Origin: Heliopora coerulea | Lineage: Eukaryota; Cnidaria; Anthozoa; Scleralcyonacea; Helioporidae | NCBI GenBank assembly: GCA_030142905.1 | Contig: JASJOG010000210.1 | Coordinates: 310,001 to 374,000 of the forward strand | DNA length: 64,000 nucleotides | Direction: 5' to 3' | Part shown: positions 35,801 to 47,800 of the stretch, piece after piece | How positions within the stretch are numbered: position 1 is the stretch's first letter | Layout: every line of letters begins with the position of its first letter | The notes under the pieces: generated by a model | Databases searched by the model: none | Seen by the model: the letters and a program-made list of their open reading frames with translations, nothing else | Told to the model about the DNA's origin: nothing | Program-made: the position numbers and the translations under genes

Positions 35801-38800
35801 CACTAGAAATTTAGTTGTCACAAAGCAGAAGTTTTATAAAACGTCTTTTGAGGATAACAAAGGAAATACGAAAGACAGTAAAAATGTTGACTGGAGGCCG
35901 GAAAAAAAATGAATATGTTTTAAGTTCATGCGACAAAAATTCTCTTATCAATGATAAAGTACTGATTGCTGAGCTTTTTAACAAACACTTCACATCGGTT
36001 GCAGATCGTGTGAGATCGTCACTGCCTGATGTGACGTGTGACCTTTCAAAGCTAAAGGACTTTCTGCGTTCGAAAATAGACACAGATGTTAAGTTCTTGA
36101 CCCAATAATAAGCAACAAAGATGTTTCAAATGCTCTTGAAGACATTGAAACAAATAAGCAACTGGCATTGATGTCCGTGCTAAACTGCTTCCAGCAGCGG
36201 CTCCGATTATGCACCCACACTCACAAAAATCATGAATTCCTCTCTAACCTCAGGAGTTTTTCCAAGCAGGTAGAAGACAGTAAAAGTGACCACACTTTTT
36301 AAAGATGGGGACCGTGAAAACATAAAAAATTATCGTCCGATATCGGTATTACCGATCTTGTCCAAAATCATTGAGAAGCGTGAATACAAACACCTGTGCT
36401 CCAGCCTGAACCAGCATAACCTGATATATTCTAGACAGTCAGGTTTTCGCCACCATCAAAGTACTGAAACGGCATTGGTCAAGATACAGTTTATGATTTT
36501 AGAAATGTGAGAGCTTGGATATAACTTAAGGGAGATGAAAGATCGTCAAGCTCCATACTCAGAAAATGATTTCTGAGCCCCAGATGGGGATCATTTTCTG
36601 AGTATAGAGCTTGACGATCTTTCATCTCTCTTAAGTTATATCCAAGCTCTCACATTTCTAAAATCGTAAACTGCATCCATCATTATTAATATATAGTGGC
36701 TTCCGCTTAGGTCGTACATATATGTCGAACTTGCACCTAGCTCACCATCTGAGTCTTGGTAGCTCAATGGTTGGAGCGTCTTACCGGTCATCAGAGGGTT
36801 GCGGGTTCGATCCCCATCTGGGGCTCAGAAATCATTTTCTGAGTATGGACCTTGACGATCTTTCATCTCTCTTAAATTGGTCAAGATAACTGACCAGATG
36901 GTATTTGAGTTGGACAAAGACTGAATCAGTGGTTTGGTACTGGTTGATTATCGTAAGGCCTTTGATATGGTCGATCATACTCTGCTGTTGTTTAAATTGG
37001 AAATGTATGGGCTAGACGATAACTCACTTTTATGGGTAAAGCCCTGCTTAGATGAGAGGATGCAATGTGTTCAATTTTCCGGGTACAGTTATCTGTGAGA
37101 AATATTCTACATGGAATTCTACAAGGTTCGAATTTGAGACCTCTGTTCTTCGTGATTTTGAAAACTGACTTACTATTATATGTTCAAAAAACGCAAGTCG
37201 ATCTATTTCCTGATGATAGAATTATTACCGCATCGGCCGCTTACACTGATGAGCATCTACTAAGGGAGTCTTTATGTGATACCATTTCTAGTATGGTAAA
37301 TTGGGCTGCAGCAAATAATTTGCCTTTGAATGAAAGTCAGACAAAGACCCTACTGGTAACAGCCTGGTAGCCAAAATGGAACCAAGGAATGAGAGCTATA
37401 GTTTGTTGGGAACAAACTATGAACAAATTTGCAATGCTACACTCTAATGGCTCTAAGTGGACCATGTCGACAAGATTTATGAGAAGCTAGCACAATGTAT
37501 TGATACTCTAAATCGAGTCAAATCTTGCTTGCCTATCAAACAATAAGTTCTTAACTACAATTCAATCATAAAGTCCGTATTTTCTTTTGTAAGCGATGTG
37601 TGGACGTGTTGTAGTAAAGAAAACTTGACTACGGTGTTGAGTTTGCAAAAAAGAGCTGCAAGGGTTATTTTCGATACTCCAAAATTGACGTCATCAGTTG
37701 AACTCTTTAATAGACTAAGGTGGCTTCCTTTTTATGAAGAAGTCAAAGTTAGTGAATGTTTGTTAGCTTTGAAGCATTTGCATGGTGATATTGCACCTTA
37801 TATTAGCGAGGCTTTAAAGTTAAATTGTGAAATTCATACCAAAAGTACCAGATATGCAAAATTGAATTTTATATGCCCAAAGTTTTAGAGAAAAACAACA
37901 TACTGTAACAACGATACGATTATGCAAGTCTGCCATTACATGTGAAGGAACTGACTAGTGCACGTTCATCTAAGAACAAATATTTAAAATTATTATTAGA
38001 AAACCAGCTTTCTCTTAGACATTTCCAGCCTTAGTTTTTATGACCTTTTATATTTTTATATAATTTTTACGATCCTTGTATATGTAAATAGGGATTTTTC
38101 TTTTTTCTTTTTATGACGTATTACCATTTTATGTATTTTTAGATTCTAATTTAGAGGGCTACACGTTTATTAGTGAAATTAACGCTATTAAGTACTACCC
38201 TCATAAAATAAAGTACTCACTCACTCACTCACTCACCTTACTTTACTTACTTTACTTTACTCTGCTTTACTTACTTTACTTTACTTACTTTACTTACCTT
38301 ACTTACTTATTTTACTTACTTTACTTACTTACTTTGCTTACTTTACTTACTTACCTTACGTATTTTACTTACTTACTTTACTTACTTTGCTTACTTTACT
38401 TTACTTACCTTACTTATTTTACTTACTTTACTTACTTTACTTACTTTGCTTACTTTACTTACTTTACTTTACTTACCTTACTTACTTACTTACTTACTTT
38501 AATTACTTTACTTGCTTAATTACCTTACTTACTTTACCTACTCTACTTACTTACATAATTCTAAATCATAAGACATAATTGGGACCAGTTGGGACCGTTT
38601 CCATTATATGCGTCACTATGACTGCGTGGGAATGTTCAGTAAACATTCAATGGTCAGTGCCCTTGCCTCAGGCAGTAATTTTAACAGTTGTTTGAACATC
38701 ATTACATTGTCTGTGTGAGAATGTTCGGTGAACCATGAATGGTCAGTCCACGTACCCGTGCCAGTTATTTAAACTGTCGTTTAAGCATCATTACTATCTT

Positions 38801-41800
38801 TGGGAGTGCTCAGTGAACATTCACTAGTTAGTCTACGACCCCCAGCTAGTTATTTTGGTGGTTGTTTATACATCATTTCTCTGTACATTTGAACAGTTCT
38901 TTCCAACTGAACTATACAAAATTCCACAAATTTGTTCTACATTTGTACTTTGCAGTTGATGTGAATTATAGTTCACGTCAAGTGTAATATGCCTCTGATT
39001 TTGTGTTGCGTCGACGCTTGTTTGGTGCAAATTAGGATATTGGTGACACTGACACTATCATATGGTATGACCCTTTGATGACTGGAAGTCATTGAAAATT
39101 TCCAGATCAGACCTAGCCATTGTCCCTGTTTTGCTTTTCTTTTTTATTCCTTTCTGACGTTTTATGGACGTTTGGTCTGTAGTCTCGAGTATTCTTGTGT
39201 ATTTCTTTCTATTGATGCTTTTCACCTTTCAAAATTTCAGGGACGACTCGTCCTACTACAGCGAAACAAGGGACGGGTAAGTTGTTGTGTACAGCGTATT
39301 TTTGTCTCGATTGTGTTGCTTTGGGCTTGTTTGGTGTAAATCAAAGGTATTGGAGTTACTGTCTGACAGCTGGAATTTATGAAGATGCTGGGTCAAATAT
39401 GAGCATTCTGGTTCTTTCTGTTTTTCGTTTTTGCGTTGTTACGTGTCCTTTTTTTTGACGCGTGTTCTTTAGTCTCAAATTCCTTTGTATATTTTCTTGT
39501 TGATGCTTTTTACTCTTCGAAATTTCAGAGACGACTCGTCCTACTACAAAACAAGGGACGGGTAAGTTGTGGATGACGTATTTTTGTCATCCTGATTTTG
39601 TGTAGCTTTGGTGCTTGCATCCTGATGGCTGGAATTTATTGAAAATATCTGGGTCAAGTCTAACCGTTTGGTTATCTTTGCATTTCGTTTTTGCGATGCT
39701 ATCTGTTCTTTTATTTTTTTGAAGTGTGGTTAGTTTTTTGGCGTTTTTTTTCCGTTTTTTGGTTTCTTTGTTTTGTTTATTTTTCTGTCACGCGTATTCC
39801 TTTGTATTTCTTGCATTTGAAACTTTTTATGCTTCCGAAATTTCAGTGACGACTCGTCCTACCACATCAAAACAAGGGACGTGTAAGTTGTAGTGTTAGG
39901 CGTATTTTCTGTCTGATTTTAAGTTGCTTCGTTGGCTTATGTAGTATAAGTTAAATCAAGGCAGTGGTAGTTTCTTGACTGTTGGATGGTATTACTCTCA
40001 TGGGTGAAATGTTATGGAAATATCCTAGTGAGACCTTACGTATTTGCTCCTTAATTTTCGCTTCCAATTCTTTTTTTGAAGTGTGGTTAGTTTTTTGGAG
40101 GTTTTTTTCCCGTTTTTTGGTTTCTTTGTTTTGTTTATTTTTCTGTCACGCGTATTCCTTTTGTATTTCTTGCATTTGAAACTTTTTATGCTTCCGAAAT
40201 TTCAGTGACGACTCGTCCTACCACATCAAAACAAGGGACGTGTAAGTTGTAGTGTTAGGCGTATTTTCTGTCTGATTTTAAGTTGCTTCGTTGGCTTATG
40301 TAGTATAAGTTAAATCAAGGCAGTGGTAGTTTCTTGACTGTTGGATGGTATTACTCTCATGGGTGAAATGTTATGGAAATATCCTAGTGAGACCTTACGT
40401 ATTTGCTCCTTAATTTTCGCTTCCAATTCTTTTTTTGAAGTGTGGTTAGTTTTTTGGAGGTTTTTTTCCCGTTTTTTGGTTTCTTTGTTTTGTTTATTTT
40501 TCTGTCACGCGTATTCCTTTTGTATTTCTTGCATTTGAAACTTTTTATGTTTCCGAAATTTCAGTGACGACTCGTCCTACCACATCAAAACAAGGGACGT
40601 GTAAGTTGTAGTGTTAGGCGTATTTTCTGTCTGATTTTAAGTTGCTTCGTTGGCTTATGTAGTATAAGTTAAATCAAGGCAGTGGTAGTTTCTTGACTGT
40701 TGGATGGTATTACTCTCATGGGTGAAATGTTATGGAAATATCCTAGTGAGACCTTACGTATTTGCTCCTTAATTTTCGCTTCCAATTCTTTTTTTGAAGT
40801 GTGGTTAGTTTTTTGGAGGTTTTTTTCCCGTTTTTTGGTTTCTTTGTTTTGTTTATTTTTCTGTCACGCGTATTCCTTTTGTATTTCTTGCATTTGAAAC
40901 TTTTTATGTTTCCGAAATTTCAGTGACGACTCGTCCTACCACATCAAAACAAGGGACGTGTAAGTTGTAGTGTTAGGCGTATTTTCTGTCTGATTTTAAG
41001 TTGCTTCGTTGGCTTATGTAGTATAAGTTAAATCAAGGCAGTGGTAGTTTCTTGACTGTTGGATGGTACTACTCTCATGGGTGAAATGTTATGGAAATAT
41101 CCTAGTGAGACCTTACGTATTTGCTCCTTAATTTTCGCTTCCCATTCTTTTTTTGAAGTGTTTTTTTTAGTGTCACGTACTCCCAGATATTTCTTCCTCA
41201 TAATTTTATTTTCTTATCAAAATTTCATTGACGACTCCCTTGCTACTGCGAAAGCAGGGACGAGTAAGTTGTTCAGAAATTCTTTGTTCTACTAGGCTCT
41301 TTTTCCACATCAAGGTTGAAGTCTTGTCTCTGAAATGGTCTGAACTCATGCAAAGTGAGCGCGCCAAAACGTATTATATGGTATTTTGTTGAGGCTTAGC
41401 TCCTGTCTTCCTTCATTTAAAGTACAACGTACACCTTTCCATCTATGTTTGTCCTTGCCGATGTTTTGTAAAATTTGCAGCGACGAGTTGTCCTGCAACA
41501 CGTCAAACAGTTGCGAGTAAGTTCTTCGGAAATTCTTTTTCTTCCAAGGTGTTAGGATTAGTGTAAAGTGGTCGTTTAACTCGTTATTATAAAGCAGTTC
41601 GTTATGATTCGAGTTATCCTTCATTTGAAACGTAGTTTGTGCACAAACCATAACCTACCATACCATGCCGTACCAGACGATACCATACCTTATAGCACAC
41701 CATATTTTATCATACCATGCGATGCCATCCCCATACCACTCCATATCATAATAACACGAAGTCGTTGCAGTCGGTATGTAGTAGGAGTCTTAAATCGTCT

Positions 41801-44800
41801 TTTATGTTCCTTCTGATACACCAAAGAAGAGAAACGCAACTTCTGCGCCATTTCACGGTGTATTTTTTTGTCGGATTGTTCATCATTCAGTCATGTACTC
41901 CTACCAGATTTCAAGTGGTGTTCGAAAGCTTCTTAAGTGACCAGACTTTCCGTTGATAACGTTCTAAATGGTTCTTCCATAGGAGTACTTTTTCACAAGT
42001 TTCCCAGCTACTGGCTTTCTTTCGCCTGTTCGCAGGACGCAGTCCACGTACGGTTTACTGAATCAAGTGACAATGTTCAGTCTGATTTTTGTTAAATATT
42101 ATGGTCATCATAGAGTACGGTTAGGCTCAGATGACTTTACCGATCATTGCTGGCCCAGCTTATTACGAAATCTCATTCACAAAGATTGAATCTTGTGATG
42201 GTCTGAACTTGAAATACCTTGCACGCTTTTCTGAACACATATTACAATGCACCGTTTTGTTTTCCTAGTCGGATATTGCGACTTGCCGAATTTGCCCCAT
42301 AACAACCAAAATGGAACTGCCGGTTTCTCTGTAAAGAGTTATATATTTACATGAATAATGATTGAGTAATTAAATATTGTTACACTTCAGTTTAAATTTA
42401 ATGTTAAAGTCTTAATGATCATTAACTCTTTCCGTAACTGAATGTTTCATGTGTTGTAAGGAAAGCCAGTAAATTAGGCGTCACTCAAGGCATCTTTTCG
42501 ACTTTTATTATGATAAAGTAATTTTATAAAATGTTTAAAAAACGAGCAGCAATGTTTTATCGGATTTAAAACGCGAGGCGACAAACGAGTGTTTTAGATC
42601 CGATAAAGCACGTACTGCGAGTTTTCTTAAATGACTTCAGAAGCGAACTTGCTTGTACGCTAATACACGAAGAAGGTTTGAAAATTAAAGTTTTCTGAGC
42701 CGCAAAAATTTCAGGACAAATGTAAGCGTGTTTTTGTCAAATTTAAAGACACCATACGGTTATAATTTTCCTTTGTATTTTTCTCGTGAACTATTTAATA
42801 AGCTCTTGAAGATTCAATTTTTTCATACAAAGCCATGTGTCACTGAACAAGCTTAAATGTCCACGATTCCTAGCCGTTGTCGGATATTGCATCGGGTGCA
42901 ACACTTGTACTAATTTGTCTCTAACTGCTCTTGTTCCTGTGAACTGATAAAATTTGGTGACACTATTCAGTTGCATGTCTAAATTAGCGCCATATTTTTT
43001 ACATCTGCCTTAAATTGTTATATATCATATGTAGCGATTGTGTGTTTGATATGAAATCAGGCACCAGACATGCGTTGAGAGAATATGCTTACCGTTACTG
43101 AACGAACCCTTATCCATGTGAATATCACTTCGACACCTGCCTATTGTAAGCGCTGCTCATGCTACAGCAGCTTCAAAGTTTTATTTTTCTCAAGAGTCGA
43201 GTACGATTATCTGATTTTAGACCTTTTCTGAGCAAATTGGCACTCTTGTTTACTTCAAATTCGTTTCGCCCAGTAATAATTTGCAAGTGTTTTGGATCAT
43301 TTTACAGTATCGTAAATCCTCTATTAAGCCCTCCAGAGAGCTAATTTATTTTAAGCCAGTTTGAAGCTAGGCTGAATGGAGAGAGAGGGCCTATTTAATT
43401 TTGGCAAATGCCTGTAGGGTAGTAGTTGTCGAAATCAAGAATTAGGTAGACATTTGCCTATAGAGTTGTCGTTGTCAGTGTGCAAGTTTTTATCTCTTGG
43501 AGGTTGTAGCTTAGAATTTGTAGCGACGGGAATGGTACACATCCCCAAAAACATGTAAAAAGGGCCGACGCTTTAAATTTACCGTCACCGGGGGTGATTT
43601 AACCCTAACCTAAATCTTAATCGTAACCCTAATGCTTTTTTATCTTTTCGAGGATGAAACTTGAAATTGTACATGGGCGTATATATGTAAAATATACATA
43701 TTACACAAACATTTACATGTACATATATAATTTTATACAGCCATAATAACCTCTCAGTTAATAATTGTTTTGCTGGGTTTTCCGATAAACTCTCGAGGAC
43801 ATTTCCTGCTTCCGGAAGTTGAAGATTTTCTCGTCAATTTCAGGAAGCATGAAACGTCCAATTGTTCAAATGTAAACACCATCTCCTGTAGAGTAAAGCA
43901 GCCTGCTCTGATTGGTAAAACTTGCCACAGACGTTTCTACTGTTCTCTTCTATTAAGGCCCGTTTCCATATAATCGCTCACGATCGCTATTGATCGCCAG
44001 CGATCCAGCACGATCGACAGTGATCACATAGAAACACTTTCCAGGGATCCGGCAATCGTGAACAATCGCGATTGCCCATGATTGCTGGGATAGAAAATGT
44101 ACTATCCCAGCGGTTGAGAACGATCGCGAGCGATCGAAATGTATCCCAATATCCTACGATTTTTTGTTACTGTCGCAACGTGTAGCGTCTGTTGTGAAAA
44201 ACAAAAAGTACTCACTGTCGAACTGACGAAGCTCTTCAAAGAGCGTGTGATTACGTCCTTGCCGTTTAAATATTCTCCGAACCCCAGACAGATGCTTCCT
44301 TCGGCTTTTCTTGAGGAGCTGTGTTTCTTTTAAATATAGAAGCAACAAATAATTCGCTTAAAGCAACAATTCACCTTCGTTCTCCATCTTTTACAACATA
44401 CAGCTGAAGCCGTGTGCTAGTGCATTCTCGAATGCGCATTGATTCTGATATCTGCTGAATTATATGTAAGCGGGAGCTCGCCCAGTAAACGGAGCGATCA
44501 TATGGAAAAAAGTGCTAGCGATTGACAGCGATCCACAGCGATTGTTTGTTTGAATGGTTTCAGCGATCGAGCAATCGCCGGCGACTATATGGAAACCAGC
44601 CTTTACAGTGTGGACTTAAGCTTTGAACAGGGCCAAAGTGCACAATCCTGCAAAATATTGAATGAGATTGAGAAAGTCAGCAAAATAGTAACAAATCTAC
44701 CTGTAGTTTTCTAATCTAACTTGACACGAAGTTTTTTAATAATGATTCCGTCATTTAATAATGATGCCCGTGTGTATTAGAAGTTGTGTTTTTACCCATT

Positions 44801-47800
44801 TCTATGTAGAATTCTCCATCTACACTACAGGAAGCCCATATAATTACAATTTCTATGTTTCTTGTGGTTCAGTTCGTATCTCGTGCCAAGGTCGAACACG
44901 CCAGTATTTTCCTTCATTATTTTATCTAGTTGACAGATGTCAACAAACAATCCGATTTACTCCATGCAGTGCTTCCCTATTCCTCTTCTCTACTTACCCT
45001 TGCTATTTTAACCTTGTCAATATTGGTTAATTCGTGATTTCCTTATCATACCATTCGTTAAAGACTGATCCCGCCATGCTGAGATAAAGTAAAGAGGCAG
45101 CAAAATCTTTTGAAATGTCCAAGAGTCACTTCTCAAATAAGTTTAAAAAATAAATTTAGATACTCACTACTTAATAACCGAGAGCGAGGTCCATGCGGGT
45201 TAGTAGTTGTCTAAGGTTTTCGTACAGACGGAGGAACTGAGGAGCCAGGTCTGTGCGAAAATAATAAGAGATTTATTATATGGCTCTTGCTTAGTTTTCT
45301 TTCCTATTTTCAGCCAAGCTTTTGTCGTCGAATATTGCAATTTACCTTACTTTGTTACTTGCTCGTCTAGCGTCTTGTTTTGACCAGTTAAGCAGTCATC
45401 GCTCTTTTATACAATTAGCCTTAAACAAGAGTAGTAACAGTGTTCTTGCACACTTCATTATTCGGAACTTTTAATTATATATAGTTCATTCTCCTTAGAT
45501 ATTAGAATTATTCAGTAGAAGATCAGCCTTGTAATGTAGATTATTAGCGTGTACATGGATATTTCTTCAAAGTTGCGTGTTTTCTTCTTTTTATTTATTT
45601 ATTTATTTATTTACTTTTTCGTTATTTACATATAGCATACAACCAAACAACCGTAGGAGACAGTGGTGAGTAAAATTTCTGTAATTTGTTTATATGACTG
45701 CTTAGTTTAGTTTAATAAGCTTCCTTATCCGAAAACTTTATTTTGATATGCGGAGTTGTGCCACAGAGGGAGCTCCAATCATGACCCATCTCCAAAAAAA
45801 AAAAAGAAAAAAGCATTGTCCAATATAAAATGTCTCACAGTTCCAGATTTAAAACGCTGACTTAACCCGTTTTCGGTAGATCTACTTCAAATGTGTCCTT
45901 TAACCCTTTAATGATTGAATTTTTTTTCTTTTGTTCTTTGTTCTGTCTTTGTTTTTCCTTTGTTCTCTCGCTGGTTCTTTTGTTCTTAGACGTCGGACAC
46001 TGTGCGTTAAAGGGTTAAAGCATAAAAAATATCTTCTCCTCAAGATTCATTTTAAAATCATCAGGACTCTGTTCTTCCGATCGTATATCAATTGGCAGAA
46101 AGTTCCACAACCTAGCTGATCTAATAAAATAACTAAGTTGGAAAAATTTTTGGTTTAAATATTGGTATTCTAATCGTCATAGCATTACTACTTTGTCATC
46201 TAGTATAATCTGGTTTATTTAAAATATTAAAAAGATCGAAACAGTATTTGCCAACAAGGTAGCCGTGTAAGAAAATCAAATCCTCAATCTGGTGCCAATG
46301 TGATACTACAGTGAGATTTAACCTTAGTAGCCTTTCTTTATATGTGATAGTACTACTATGAGGATTTTATCCCAATATAAAACAAGTAGCTCTTCTTTGG
46401 ATCCTTTCAAGGGCTCGAACTAGACCAACAGACTGACGACTCCATACTTCACTCGCGTAATCAAGCGATTACATGAATGTTTCGAAAGGTGCGCTTGACC
46501 GCGATATTTTCGGTTTACATCCTTGTATCAATGGTACCTGTCATATTATGGTTGATTAAACTCTTTGAGTCGTTACGCTGCCACTGTGCTCAATAAAATT
46601 GTATGGACTTCAGTTACCTGTACTGTAGGCTGTCCATGGTGAGGAAGAGAGGTTGTCAGGAAGCCCGGGTGATTTATATTACCTTACACTAATTTTATGC
46701 GGAAAAATCAATTGCACTATCCACAGAAATGATGTCGGGAAAGAAACACTTATATACTGCTAATTTTTCAAACATTTTCTAACAATGGTGTTTTTCTTAG
46801 TTGCCCATAAACAATCGTCGAACAAGAAGAAAAAGGTCTTGATGTGGGCCATACCCGTCGGCCTGGTATTTGCGGCTCTCCTTTCGGCGTTGGTTTACTT
46901 CGTTGTAAAATCGCGAAAACTGCAACGCAGCTTTTACCATCTGATACGTAGTGACAGTTTTGATGGTGGAGTGGCATATCATAATGCCGGTAAGGAATTT
47001 GTGTAATATTCTAAGAAATATGTGCCCTAAAAGTATAGAAATGTGATGCGCGACTTGATAGAGCGTAGTGGCTTCAACGTAGTTTTGAAGAGGATATTTG
47101 TTGCGACAATCACTAATTTCAATATAGAGTAATTGAGTTGAGGATTTGTTATAGTTAAATTTCAGTTTCTTAAAAGTTACCAGGTGCGTCGCGGTCAAAA
47201 TTAAGAGAGTCCAATCTGCTGAAGGAAAATAACGGACAGCCTCATGTTGGGCTAATTGGGGGAAAAACATTAGATGCGTTGGCGGGCAAAGGGTTGGTAT
47301 TGGGTTTTCGCCCCTCAGGTGACCGTAGCTGTATTTGTAATCGCGGCGCCCGATTGGGAATCAAATTCTGGTATCTGTGCCTATGATATCTGTGAACGGA
47401 TGCCATTGTATCGCCAAAACGGGAAACTCTCGACGAGATCGGGGGAGTTGGAAGGTATGAATAAAATTATTCCGTTGGCAAAGTCCAAAAATTTGGTAGA
47501 CATACATTAAATAGATCTTGAAATACTAGCGGCTGGCATTCCCACCCCTGTCAAGAAAACTCACAACAAGCCCAGGCTAGATAGAGTCAAGACAGACCGG
47601 CGTCGGTATACGCATGACGTTTAGTTTTATTCTTCTGGCGAAGTATTTATGTGAATATTTCGGGTCTCAATTTCACATTGTCCTCATTTCAGGAAACTGT
47701 TTGGGACCACTTTTAGTTGACTTAGATCTACAGTATACACGACATGTATGTTAGTTGTAATATATCCGATTAGTTCACTGAAGTCGTCCAAACTTTATTA

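Larger units (their letters stand above)
25211..39240 (+). other. 14-kb intron between LDLa-3 and the stalk exons
   Basis: It consists mainly of mobile DNA listed separately: LINE-C, Maverick-like fragment, PLE-1, foldback region, MITE, LINE-D with SINE, microsatellite. No extra receptor exon was identified. Confidence 0.6.
39722..41158 (+). repeat. SORL1: 359-bp exon-bearing tandem array, four copies
   Basis: The exons at 39847, 40206, 40565 and 40924 are spaced exactly 359 bp apart. Both exon and intron are nearly identical between copies, with a few single-base changes. Copy 1 differs slightly at its start (ggcgtttttttt for ggaggttttttt), and copy 4 diverges after 41158. Each unit carries complete acceptor, 36-nt phase 1-1 exon and donor. 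Confidence 0.95.
41517..45635 (+). other. Intron between last stalk exon and juxtamembrane exon
   Basis: Contains a foldback (42535-42640) and a large MITE (43955-44604). A CCCTAA-like patch lies near 43600-43640. The rest (41800-42530, 42650-43590, 44610-45630) shows nothing I can identify. Confidence 0.5.

Noticed and set aside
39982..40897. Three identical 65-codon readings 359 bp apart
   Set aside because: They lie in the introns of the stalk array and repeat only because the array repeats. They have no domain and do not use the splice-supported frame.
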